Origin: Luidia sarsii
Taxonomy: Eukaryota; Echinodermata; Asteroidea; Paxillosida; Luidiidae
NCBI GenBank assembly: GCA_949987565.1
Contig: OX465102.1
Span: 13,429,469 to 13,493,468, forward strand
Length of the DNA stretch: 64,000 nt
Reading direction: 5' to 3'
Positions 45,464 to 55,400 of this stretch are shown one piece after another. A program made the translations under genes and the position numbers. The notes under the pieces are model-generated. The model saw nothing but the letters and a program-made list of their open reading frames with translations. It was not told the DNA's origin and searched no databases. Each line of letters opens with the position of its first letter. Within the stretch, counting starts at the first letter, position 1.

Positions 45464-45692
45464 ATGGACATGGATGGGCAGGAGCGTGGCGGCCACGCCC
45501 ACAGCTTTGCCATAGCCCACCAATGGGACGGCTCGGCTCTGGACCACCCGCCGATCAGGGTGTCCGTCTCGAAGGAGGCGGGGGACGACGCCTCCTTCCT
45601 GAGTCTGCGGACGGAGGCGCCCTTCTTCGACGATGCAGGGAGCCCGGCAGGGGTGCCAGGCCAACCCTTCGATGGTCTCTGGGACTATGAAG
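45464..45692 (+). CDS. C4orf33: C4orf33-like exon 1
   Basis: Encodes residues 1-76, including HAHSFAIAHQWDGSALDHPP (family HxWDG) and APFFDDAG...FDGLWDYE. The donor is GAAG|GTACAA. High GC content. Confidence 0.88.
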
Positions 45693-48600
45693 GTACAACT
45701 TCAACTTCAAGCAATGTTGAAATTGAAGCATGGAGGCTCCATGGTTGAAGGATAGAGCAAGGAATGGTACAGACTACAGGGGGACTCGTCCTATGTACTC
45801 ACCCGATACAGCTAGTCAACTCGTACGGCAGACGACTCGTATGCGAGACAACTCGTACATGGCTTGGACAACTCGTACGCCAACCAACTCGTGCGCCAAC
45901 CAACTTGTATGCCTGCCAACTCGTACGCCGACCTACTCGTACGCCAACCAACTCGTACACGCATTCTTATTCATATAGTTCACTCTTTTACAAAAATCGT
46001 TATGTGCCTACGTAAAATTCATTGAAATAAATGGGGAATAACTTGCCAAACTATTTGCCGGATTATGCAAGAATAGATTGAAACATTGACTTCCTATTTC
46101 TTGGTAAAGAAAATGACATGTCTTGTTCTCATGACTCATGTACACGTTCTCAAAAAAGAATGAATTGAAAAAAAAACAATAGATACAAATTTTTTTTGTT
46201 TTAATATTTCAACAAATTTCGCCAAGCATACGACTTGGTCGGCGTACGGGTTGGTAGGTGTATGAGTCGTCTGGCATACGAGTTGACCTGCGTACGAGTT
46301 GGTCGCGTACGAGTTGGTCGCATATGAGTTGACCTGTATTATTTTGACTCACGGTAGAGTCCATGGTGCATTCATTGATGTTTCTGCCTCAACAGGGCCA
46401 TTTCCACTGTCACAAAAGAACCACGATGATTTGGATCACGATTTGAAGCACGATTGCAACTCCACTTTTAAACGCAAAATTATGAATTGGATTTTAGTCA
46501 TGATTTGGAATACGCTATTACCACTTACCAGTACCCACTTGGCCATCGAGCTAGTACAGGTCGTGTGGTGGATTCAAATCTGCATAGCAGCGGATATTAC
46601 ACTGCGTCATAGATATGATATGGTAATATGTTTCAGGGTTTTTGCAGAGGAGAATGCCAGTTCATCAATTGGGGATGCTACACATTGAAAGATAGACTGA
46701 ACCGTTCCAAAGTGAAGCATTGCTTTCTCTTGTTCCTCCCCGTTCACAGTGGTGGAAGCATTCTTCCTTGGGGATGAGGAGAAATACTTGGAGGTGGAGC
46801 TGTGTCCGTGAGTTTATGTCATTAGCATCTCCAAGCCATTAACACCCATACAATTCCATACAGTAAGACTTTCAGCCCGGAAAGGATATTGCCGAAAAAC
46901 AACCAATCAGTAGATTGGTCACATCCTGCTGGTACATGTACTGACAACGAAATACAGTAAGAATTAGAAGTTAATTCATAGCACAAAAATGTTGCAAACT
47001 GCTTTAATACTGACTAAAATTACCAAAATGCAAATCATAAAATTGAGTGGGCCTGACGTTTCGATCCTAGCAGGACCTTTCTCAAAGGCAGAGAAAGGTC
47101 CTTTTTGACCTTTGAGAAAGGTCCTGCTAGGATCAAAACGTCAGGCCCACTCAATTTTATCATAGCAACTTTATAATTTTAAAGATTTAAAGTGCTTAAA
47201 GGCCCATATACAACATCGGAAAAGGTTAAAAGATTGCCACAGTTTGTGTGTTAAACCATTAAATTTTCCAAAAAAGAAATCCTGCGAAGGTTTTAGCTCA
47301 AATGGTAATCTGAGAAAGCAGAAAAAGGCAAAAAAAAGGAAATGTTTGAGGGAAGATTTCTTGAGAAGTACACTGTACAGCATCCCACTCCCAGACCGTA
47401 GGATTTCAACATAAGGATTCTATCATGACCATCTACAAACTGTAAAGATTAGAAGGAAATCTGTGGACATTGATGTTTGCCGATCTTCCCAATGTTGCAG
47501 TGGGCCTTTAAAGCCCCTACACAACATTGGTTGAGGTCAAAGAATAGCATCCATACGTTGTCTGATCCAACATACCCGGTATGCATGAAATAGCACACCT
47601 GTGAAAATTTTGGATCAATCCGCCAACCGTGTCTCGAGAAAATCGTGAAAACCGCTTCATTTATTTCGTGAAAATGCAGCATTCAACGTACTGTTCCGAA
47701 AAATTGTTTAGATCTCAGTGAGACATAAACTATTTCTTTTACTTTTTTCTCCCAAAATACAACATTTTAGGCAGAAATATTTCAGTGAGAGGTTTCTACT
47801 ATAGCCATCTTCAAACTGTATAAGTTTCATGTAAATCTGTGAACATTTGTGTTTTTCGATCTTACCAATGTTGTGTAGGGGCTTTAAAGACAAGTTGGCA
47901 AGTAGTGCAAATCTTTCTTAGCAGCGACAGCTACTGAATCAGTTGTTGCTACGCAAGTTTATGCACTCTTTACCAGCTGACTAGTCTTCAAATACTATCC
48001 ATACGTTACTACTTACTACTTTACATCAGTTAGACGAACACATCTCAAGTTTAATCATAAAACCGATCCGCTTATTTCCAGACATGGCCAGCATCTAGTC
48101 CTCCTTCTCGACGGTGTCAGGAAATTTCACAAGGTAATTTTCCAACAATCAAAGGGAAGCGAACCTTGCTTGTATTGTTTCTTAAAGGAAGTGTATATTC
48201 ACCCGGCAATTGCATTCTTCCTGAAGGTCATTCCTGCTGATGTTATGCATATTCATGAACACTCTTTACTCTGATTGGCCAACGTCAGAGTATAGAGCAT
48301 ACATGAATATGCATTAACATGATGAAATTGGCCAATCAGATTAAGGGCCTGGTAGTATAGTGTTTGTGGGAAGAATATAACATCCCTTTCTGAATAGTTG
48401 ATTAGAATAGCAGAGACAATTACCATAGACTGGAGTGCGCCTTTGGCTTTAAGTCCTGGTCAGGTCAAATTTTCTTTCAAAAAAATCAGTGGACCTGCCA
48501 TTTGTATCTTAGCAGGACCTTTCTCAATCTCAATAGCAGGCTTTGAGAAAGGCCCTGCTAGGATCGGAACATCAGGCCCTCTTTTTTGGAGATTTGCATT

Positions 48601-50995
48601 TTATATTTATTTTAGTCAGTAAGCAGTTTGCAACATTTTTGCATTCTGCCTTTGAGAAAGGTCCTGCTAGGATTGAAACGTCAGGCCCACTTAATTTTAG
48701 ATTTTTCGCATGTTACTAAAAAAAAAAAGTTCGGCTCCTGAAGAGGCATCTGATGGCCCCAATGCCTACTGTCTATGTGTGTAGCCATTCCAGGTGACTG
48801 GATATAACTTGGCATGCCACAGGTTGGAATGTCAAGCCTGGATGGTGGCCATGCATGGCAGCTCCTGTAGAGGTACCTGAAGCCGAAGGACTTTGCCGTA
48901 GCTGGGGCCCATGCCCCACCCACTCTCTGTCTGTCTTCCCCATTCCAGGTGGCTGGATACAAATTGGTCCACAACAGGTTGGTATGTCAAGCCTCAATGG
49001 GTTGGCTAGACAGGGAGTTGGTATGTGATGGACTCCAGCTGTGGTGGCCTTCAGGGGGTGACCCAAAAGCTACCCTGCATTCATGCTGGATAAGATAAGA
49101 CACTGGAGCCAAGGAGGATGGACAAGGCAATCAAATGGACCAGTCGTCTACCGGATTGTGTTTTTTCTGTCAAACATCAAACCCAGCGAGTGTGCCCTGC
49201 TAACCCAATACCAAGTTACTGTGACCCCAATGACAGAGGCCAGATTACTTGCACACCTTGTGAGGCCTTTACTTCATACAGTTGCACTGACATTTCCTTC
49301 AAGTAATAGCCCAAGTGTTGTACACAAACCTACCGGAATATATGTAGCGGGGAGGTGTTCCCCCGACCCCTTCCTCCTGGAATAGTTCCCCCGTGCCAGA
49401 CCGACGAGTGACCTCGACGTGTTCGTGTGTAAAACCCGAAGTAAAAACAACAAAAAACTGTTGCAAACTTCTCACTGACTAAAATAACCTGCAATACATG
49501 AATCTCAAAAGTTGGGGGGCCTGACGTTTCGATCCTAGCAGGACCTTTCTCAAAGCTCTGTGCTGTGTCCATCCCCATTGGCTCCGGTGTTGTTACTTGC
49601 CCATCATGAACGCAGCGTCACTTTGCCTTTGCGAAAGGTCCTGCTAGGATGGAAATTTTCCTCAAAGTTTACTATGCATTTTTGTAACTACATGTACCGG
49701 TATGTGTTTAATCGGAAAACCAGCAACTGTAGCTATGATGCACACCACTATCAACTACTCAGTAGGTGAAGCCACCTTTGTGATAACCATGGTATACTTA
49801 CTAATAATTATCAGTGGGATTAACCCCCCTTTTTTTCTATCGTGGTGAGCGTGGCCAAGGAAAAATTACGTCACGGTATACCGAGACCGCGGTATTTTTT
49901 CCCACGGTATACCGAGTATCTAAATTTTGAAACCGGCACAACCTTACGTCAGGCCCTTTTACTTTTGAGACTTTTTGTTGTTGTTGTTGTTGGGGGGGGG
50001 GGGGGTAGACTGAATTCTCCTGGGATAGGTGGAATTTGTAACCTGCTGGTTTTCACTCCAAAGGTGAAGCTTCCGCTGGACTTCCAATGTGTCATCGACT
50101 CCGACCGGAAGACGTGGAGAGGCACTGCCAGAATTCCGCTGACTTACCTACCACCGGGTGTGTCAAAGTTCAACGCCTACGCCATCCACGGATCGGCCGA
50201 CAGCAGGGTGTATGAATCCCTGTACTACGTGCCAAAGGGTCACTTCTCTGCCCCGGACTTGTACGTATCCCTCCGCCCATCCGTCTGAAAATCATGGCTG
50301 TTATTATTTTTTGTTAAAACTTTGTATTTTCTCAAACTTTAGAGGGCCTGACATATTGATCCTACCAGGACCCTTTTCAAAGGCAAAGTGACAAGGACAT
50401 ACACAGACATTCAGGGGAAGGAAAGCCCTGACACACATGACAGAGGAAGGACAAAGGGATGCAGATGAACACACAAAGGGAGGGGAGATCAAATGGAAAA
50501 CAAACAAAAGGGTGGGGAGGATAACAGGAACAGAAGCAGAGGGAGATCAAAGGGGAAAGGGGGCAGGGATTTTGTTCAATTTATAAATGTTTTGTTCAAT
50601 TACTTTTTCTTCATATGAAAATCTTCAAGACTATACATGGTTGAACTCTCAGCTCACTGAAATAACCCGATTGAAAGCTACATTGTTGGAATAAAATTGT
50701 CTGAAAACAAGCTCAGATCTTAGGTCTTACCTAAATATTATTTGGTCAAATAAACAGAATGCTTCCTCCACCCATGTAGAATACTTACCGGTATTACAAG
50801 CTTGAAACCACACAAGATCTATCCATCAATACTGCATTTGGAAAATCACCACTGTGAAGATTTTGGGTTTTGATGAATTTTTTCATTTCCTTTTTTAATA
50901 CCTACAGCCACCGATTAGAATACTTCGGTGACATCGACATGAGAAAGCTGGTCTCTGGAAATCCATCTTCTGAGTTATGGGAGAGTGCCAAGTGA
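45464..50995 (+). CDS. C4orf33: UPF0462 protein C4orf33 homologue, complete
   Basis: Five exons, 45464-45692, 46750-46807, 48082-48133, 50064-50260 and 50908-50995, splice in phases 1, 2, 0 and 2 to give 207 residues; the human protein is about 199. The junction-spanning match is strong: FDGLWDYE then VVEAFFL, YLEVELCPHGQHLVLLLDG, PPGVSKFNAYAIHG, YESLYYVP and HRLEYFG. All donors and acceptors are GT-AG. The family has no established function; it resembles carbohydrate-binding or DOMON-like beta sandwiches only loosely, and I claim no activity. The first exon's frame is open back to a candidate acceptor at 45441-45444, so an upstream exon may exist. The ATG at 45464 fits the family N-terminus after a short Gly/His-rich extension. 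It converges with the CKAP2L-like gene. Confidence 0.9.
45810..46330. repeat. CAACTCGTACGCC minisatellite with inverted second array
   Basis: About ten 13-14 bp units around CAACTCGTACGCC at 45810-45960, and units of CGTACGAGTTGG in inverse orientation at 46225-46330, about 260 bp apart. Lies in C4orf33-like intron 1. Confidence 0.85.
46750..46807 (+). CDS. C4orf33: C4orf33-like exon 2
   Basis: Encodes VVEAFFLGDEEKYLEVELCP, near-identical to the corresponding human segment. Acceptor TTCACAG, donor CC|GTGAGT. Confidence 0.9.
46983..47165. mobile_element. Family A palindromic element
   Basis: Flank ACAAAAATGTTGCAAACTGC, then arms GGGCCTGACGTTTCGATCC and GGATCAAAACGTCAGGCCC around an AAAGGTCCTTTTTGACC centre. 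In C4orf33-like intron 2. Confidence 0.88.
47200..47883. mobile_element. Family D and family B MITEs sharing one TTAA
   Basis: Family D copy 47200-47507 (TTAA at 47196-47199 and 47508-47511) is followed immediately by family B copy 47512-47883 (TTAA at 47884-47887). The middle TTAA serves both elements. Confidence 0.82.
48082..48133 (+). CDS. C4orf33: C4orf33-like exon 3
   Basis: Encodes HGQHLVLLLDGVRKFHK, conserved with the family (HGQHLVLLLSG in human). Acceptor ATTTCCAG, donor AAG|GTAATT. Confidence 0.9.
48235..48340. repeat. Interleaved inverted repeats
   Basis: TGTTATGCATATTCATG mirrors CATGAATATGCATTAACA, and CTGATTGGCCAA mirrors TTGGCCAATCAG, in interleaved order. A small foldback MITE or a local structure. 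Confidence 0.55.
48480..48710. mobile_element. Two family A elements in succession
   Basis: A diverged palindrome (48485-48640, with GGCCCTGCTAGGATCGGAAC) ends in GCAGTTTGCAACATTTTTGC and is followed at once by a half element (48645-48705) with GGTCCTGCTAGGATTGAAAC. In C4orf33-like intron 3. Confidence 0.8.
48730..49060 (-). repeat. Degenerate repeat, about 170-bp unit
   Basis: ATTCCAGGTGACTGGATA...GGTTGGAATGTCAAGCC at 48786-48840 recurs as ATTCCAGGTGGCTGGATA...GGTTGGTATGTCAAGCC at 48942-48994. The paired minus-strand ORFs are repeat-derived. Confidence 0.6.
49118..49306 (+). other. Cysteine-rich open frame in C4orf33-like intron 3
   Basis: Sense-strand frame reading PDCVFSVKHQTQRVCPANP, SYCDPNDRGQITCTPCEAF and SCTDISFK with seven closely spaced cysteines. 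A possible exon of an unrecognised secreted protein or a degenerate repeat remnant; see findings. No start or clear acceptor is assigned. Confidence 0.25.
49450..49660. mobile_element. Family A element with spacer
   Basis: Flank CTGTTGCAAACTTCTCACTG, left arm GGCCTGACGTTTCGATCC, about 50 bp of unique spacer, then half a right arm (GGTCCTGCTAGGATGGAA). Confidence 0.75.
50064..50260 (+). CDS. C4orf33: C4orf33-like exon 4
   Basis: Encodes VKLPLDFQCVIDSDRKTWRG, ARIPLTYLPPGVSKFNAYAI and YESLYYVPKGHFSAPD. A GTT repeat followed by a G run (49977-50007) lies about 55 bp upstream of the acceptor. Donor GACTT|GTACGT. Confidence 0.9.
50325..50575 (-). mobile_element. Family A arm joined to retroelement tail (inverted)
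   Basis: AGAGGGCCTGACATATTGATCC continues into a purine-rich stretch (GGAGATCAAAGGGGAAAGG) that is the complement of the tail seen at 8345-8510. In C4orf33-like intron 4. Confidence 0.6.
50908..50995 (+). CDS. C4orf33: C4orf33-like exon 5 with stop
   Basis: Encodes HRLEYFGDIDMRKLVSGNPS then SELWESAK and a TGA stop at 50993-50995. This matches the C-terminal HCLEYF and LW segments of the family. Acceptor TACCTACAG. Confidence 0.88.
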
Positions 50996-51221
50996 ACAAC
51001 AGAGACATACCATGCCGCAGTGGCCACTACAATTTTGTCCTTTGAAGTTCAACATTGCCACACTTTAATCTAGCTTCCAGAGAATTCTGAAAATAGTCTA
51101 GGTATATACACGTATTAATAGCAATATACATAAAAGGATACAAAGGGAAGTAACTTGTATACCAAATTTTCAACCCAAGTGTGCTTGAATTCTTTTGTAC
51201 AGTACAACCTCATCATTGCCA

Positions 51222-51227
51222 AATAAA
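51222..51227 (+). promoter_or_regulatory. Candidate poly(A) signal of C4orf33-like gene
   Basis: AATAAA lies 227 bp after the stop codon in AT-rich sequence, the first canonical hexamer downstream. Confidence 0.5.
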
Positions 51228-51433
51228 AGGCGCAAGCTGATTAAAATTGCTATTAAAAACTTAAAAGCCTTTGGAAATTAGTCTTGTACCATGCATTCTA
51301 AATGAGAATTGTAAATAATATAACCCTTTGAATAATCTATTCTATCAGAGAGTCTCTTGGTCATTGTTTTTTTTTCAGTAATAGTTGCTGATGACACATT
51401 ATATAGGAAAAGTAGTTTCAGATTATTAAGTGT

Positions 51434-51625
51434 CTCAAAATTTAGTGGGCCTGACGTTTCGATCCTAGCAGGACCTTTCTCAAAGGCAGAGTGACCACTC
51501 TGGTCACTCTGCCTTTGAGAAAGGTCCTGCTAGGATCAAAACGTCAGGCCCACTAAATTTTGAGATTTTCATTTTGGTAATTTTAGTCAGTAAGCAGTTT
51601 GCAACATTTTTGTATATCCCTTTAG
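51434..51625. mobile_element. Family A element, best palindrome
   Basis: Perfect or near-perfect 65-bp arms 51434-51498 and 51500-51564 (CTCAAAATTTAGTGGGCCTG ... CCCACTAAATTTTGAG), then the right flank TTTTAGTCAGTAAGCAGTTTGCAACATTTTTG. Lies in the 3' intergenic gap between the convergent genes. Confidence 0.92.
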
Positions 51626-51639
51626 ATTATTAGTAATAT

Positions 51640-51800
51640 GCAGAAATGTTGCAAACAGCTCACTGACTAAAAAAAAATCAAAATGCTAATATCAAAAATT
51701 AGGCAGTTAGGAGGGCCTGAAGTTTCAAACCTAGCAGGACCTTTCTCCCTTTGAGAAAGGTCCTACTAGGATTGAAATGATCGGCCTTCCCAATTTGTTG
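51640..51800. mobile_element. Family A element, diverged
   Basis: Second copy in tandem: AATGTTGCAAACAGCTCACTG, GGGCCTGAAGTTTCAAACC, then GGTCCTACTAGGATTGAAAT. Confidence 0.8.
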
Positions 51801-51802
51801 CA

Positions 51803-51808
51803 TTTATT
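51803..51808 (-). promoter_or_regulatory. Candidate poly(A) signal of CKAP2L-like gene
   Basis: TTTATT on the plus strand reads AATAAA on the minus strand, 333 bp downstream of the stop at 52141. It lies at the end of a family A element, so the 3' UTR would include repeat sequence. Confidence 0.4.
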
Positions 51809-52023
51809 ATGGAGGTACTTGAACAAAGGCGTAAGATGCCTAGGTATATGTATTACTCCAACCAATATTCATACAAGTTTGTGGAATTGCAAAGCACAGA
51901 GCCTACGGGATTCCTGTGTGAGTTTGCTTGTTATAATTGTGGCTAGTGCCACTCGGAGACAAACTTCCAGATGAGTCTTTTATCGCGGTCACAGAAATGA
52001 TATTGTCTTAATACACCGATCCA

Positions 52024-52100
52024 GTAGGCCCTTTCTCTGCCTTTGAAAAAAGGTCCTGCTAGGATCGAAACGTCAGGCCCACGAAATTTTGAGATAGTCA
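52024..52100 (+). mobile_element. Half family A element
   Basis: CTGCCTTTGAAAAAAGGTCC...GGATCGAAACGTCAGGCCC and ATTTTGAG, about 45 bp downstream of the CKAP2L-like stop codon, so within its likely 3' UTR. Confidence 0.8.
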
Positions 52101-52140
52101 ATCTGGTTATCAATCGAGGTGGCATTTCAGGAGGAGGCTT

Positions 52141-52456
52141 TTAAAGACTTCCTAAACCCTGATCCAAGTTCTCCTCCTCCTCCGCCTGTTTGTCGTCGTT
52201 CTCCTCCTGTCCCTCATCCTCCTCGGCAAATTCCTCGTTGAGAGCCCGATTGGTCCTGAGGATGAACTCCCGTGGCCCGCCGCTGGACGGCAGCAGGTCC
52301 AGCGAGGCCAGACAGAGGTCGTGCTCCTGGAGGCCCAGGGGCAGGGCTGAGCGCCGACCCTCCAGACGGGTGGACCGGCGGACTGGGGTCACCAGCTGCA
52401 GCCGGGGCGTGACCAGGGAGGCCGAGGCGCCAGACTCCCCGACGGCCGTCCTGATC
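52141..52456 (-). CDS. CKAP2L: CKAP2L-like exon 8 with stop
   Basis: Encodes LVTPVRRSTRLEG, LQEHDLCLASLDLLPSSGG, PREFILRTNRALNEEF and an acidic tail ending LGSL then TAA at 52143-52141. This is the C-terminal box of the family (FITPVRRSSRIE...LQEHDLVVASLDELL in CKAP2L). Acceptor CTCCACAG. Confidence 0.88.
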
Positions 52457-55400
52457 CTGTGGAGCCATTGTGAAAAGATGAGACTGAAGGTGACCGACTC
52501 ATAAGGATAAGAAGTCGGGGACAGTGAAAGCTCGCTTTGAAATCACATTGCAAAAGACCCGCATTGAGGCCGACTGATGTAGGCTGGAGGTCAGGGGTTG
52601 TTTGCAAGATCTCAAAGACTCATTCTTTTTTCTGCCTCCAGCAAATCAATACAAAGCATGACAAAGACACGCTTTGAAGGAAGTTGACACCTGTGAATTG
52701 GCAGATTGGTACTATTGTGGGATAGCGCGCTGCCACAGGAGAGTAGAAGACATTGCGCCTGCATGTCCCACAGCCCAACAGTCGTCGGTCAGGCAGTGGA
52801 ATTGCACCCACTATCTTCACTGCTCAACGCAAACTGTATGCTCGGTTGGGGTCGACCACTTCAAAGATTTGACCCCATGGAGTGGAGGCCTGTCTGAGGT
52901 CGGAGGCTGTCAGTACAGGGGCTACTCAGACACATGCACAGTCGCTAAGTTGCATAATGGGCCTTTTCAAACGGATAATCCCTTGACAAAAGCCACACAG
53001 ACGTCCGAATTGTGCCAGGTTTGACTCACTTGTACACACAGTATAACCTGGTTGATTTATTTCACATATATATTGTTCTGATTGTTTTAGAGAAATTTGA
53101 AAATGACGCATTGTTAAAAATATATGGCGGTCATGGGCACTGGAAAAACGGCCAGCGCAAAGTGGTTATGTAGCATTCAATTAGCTTCCCCAGGAAGACC
53201 CAGATTATCCTCAAAGTGACCCTGGTTTCACGCTGAAGGTCAGCTAGGCGTTAAGGCATCATTTAGGTAGACCCAGGACAGCATACTGAATGCATCTTTA
53301 GACATGTTAGATGTCTGAGGACGGGTGAATGTGCAGATCATGGGCTCAAGCTGAGAGGAGGCAAGCATCAGGTATCTTGACGAGTGTCACAGCCTTTCAG
53401 GATAAATACAGAAGGTATTTTTCAATAACATTGGGCATATGGCCAGGGTGAGGTGTGCCGGATTGGGGGCAGGAAGTGCTCGCGCCTTGCTGAGTCTCAC
53501 TCGGAATTGGAGTTATGGCAAGGAGAAAGGGAGTTCCAGAAAATGAAAAACCTGCCTGTCAAAGTACGGCGTGGACTCGGTCAGGCAGTACTTGAGAACC
53601 GTGGACTGGAGAAGGTGCTCCACTGCAGCGGCGGGTGCCCTGATGCGCCGAGGGGTCCCGGCCCCCTTAGTGCCGGGGTCCGGGACGGGCTGGTTGATGG
53701 GAAGCAGGTCCTCACCAACCAGCTGAGGGGACGCAGGCGAGTCTACCAGTTCGGCCACGTACTTCTGCAGCGATGCCTTAACCTCTCCAATCGGCTGCGT
53801 GAAAATGAATAGGTCCTCTTAGATATACCGTAAAATGACTTCAACAAGGTTTTGCCCCACTCGACGTGTAATTAAACACTGTATGCTCAGTGCTTTGCCA
53901 GAGTGTCGCTCAGGCGGGATTTGATTTTGAACCCACTAGTGCGGCCGTTCTAACCACTGCACCAGAGCTGGTCGAGATAGTATGGAAGCAGGTACCACGC
54001 AGATATAATAATGATTATGTCTTGAGGAGAATGTGCTTCAACAAGGGTTTGCTCTACTCGGTGAGTGGACGTTTAATCAATCGCTGTATGCTCGGTATGA
54101 GTACTTGCTTGAAATAAAATGAAGGCCGCTGCCGTTTGGTGTTTTGTTCCTTCTGCCAGAGGTGCAGTTATGAAGATAGAGAGGAGGAGATTAAGTAGTC
54201 GACTATCAAAAACCCTGCATAAACCTCAAAAGACCTAAGGTCCTATTGGGATCGTAACGCCAGGCCCTCTAACTTTTGAGATTTACGTATTGAAATAAAA
54301 TAAAATGAAGGCCGCTGCCGTTTGGTGTTTTGTTCCTTCTGCCAGAGGTGCAGTTATGAATATAGAGAGGAGGAGTTTGAGTTGTCGACTATCAAAAACC
54401 CTGCATAAACCTCAAAAGACCTAAGGTCCTATTGGGATCGTAACGCCAGGCCCTCTAACTTTTGAGATTTACGTATTGAAATAAAATAAAATGAAGGCCG
54501 CTGCCGTTTGGTGTTTTGTTCCTTCTGCCAGAGGTGCAGTTATGAATATAGAGAGGAGGAGATTGAGTTGTCGACTATCAAAAACCCTGCATAAACCTCA
54601 AAAGACCTAAGGTCCTATTGGGATCGTAACGCCAGGCCCTCTAACTTTTGAGATTTACGTATTGAAATAAAATAAAATGAAGGCCGCTGCCGTTTGGTGT
54701 TTTGTTCCTTCTGCCAGAGGTGCAGTTATGAATATAGAGAGGAGGAGTTTGAGTTGTCGACTATCAAAAACCCTGCATAAACCTCAAAAGATCTAAGGTC
54801 CTATTGGGATCGTAACGCCAGGCCCTCTAACTTTTGAGATTTACGTATTGAAATAAAATAAAATGAAGGCTGCTGCCGTTTGGTGTTTTGTTCCTTCTGC
54901 CAGAGGTGCAGTTATGAATATAGAGAGGAGGAGTTTGAGTTGTCGACTATCAAAAACCCTGCATAAACCTCAAAAGACCTAAGGTCCTATTGGGATCGTA
55001 ACGCCAGGCCCTCTAACTTTTGAGATTTACGTATTGAAATAAAATAAAATGAAGGCCGCTGCCGTTTGGTGTTTTGTTCCTTCTGCCAGAGGTGCAGTTA
55101 TGAATATAGAGAGAAGGAGATTGATTAGTCGACTATCAAAAACCCTGCATAAACCTCAAAAGACCTAAAGGTCCTGCTGGGATCGTAACGCCAGGCCCTC
55201 TAACTTTTGAGATTTACGTATTGCAGGTCATTTTAGTCAGTGAGCAATTTGCAACAGTTTTTTTTTATTGTAAAAAACCTGCATATCAACATGTGGAGTG
55301 TGCAATTAGATCCTGCCATCTCCGAGCTGAGGGGAATTGTGAGTCAGTGGATGAGTGTCAGGCTGACACAAAAAGCCTGACCTGCCAAGTGTTGAAACCG

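Noticed and set aside
52214..52468. Alternate-frame ORF over CKAP2L-like exon 8 (would follow use of the GT donor in exon 7).
   Set aside because: It loses all conserved C-terminal residues of the family.
54115..55228. CRISPR-like array.
   Set aside because: 186-bp tandem units without unique spacers in a eukaryotic intron; a satellite-type array.
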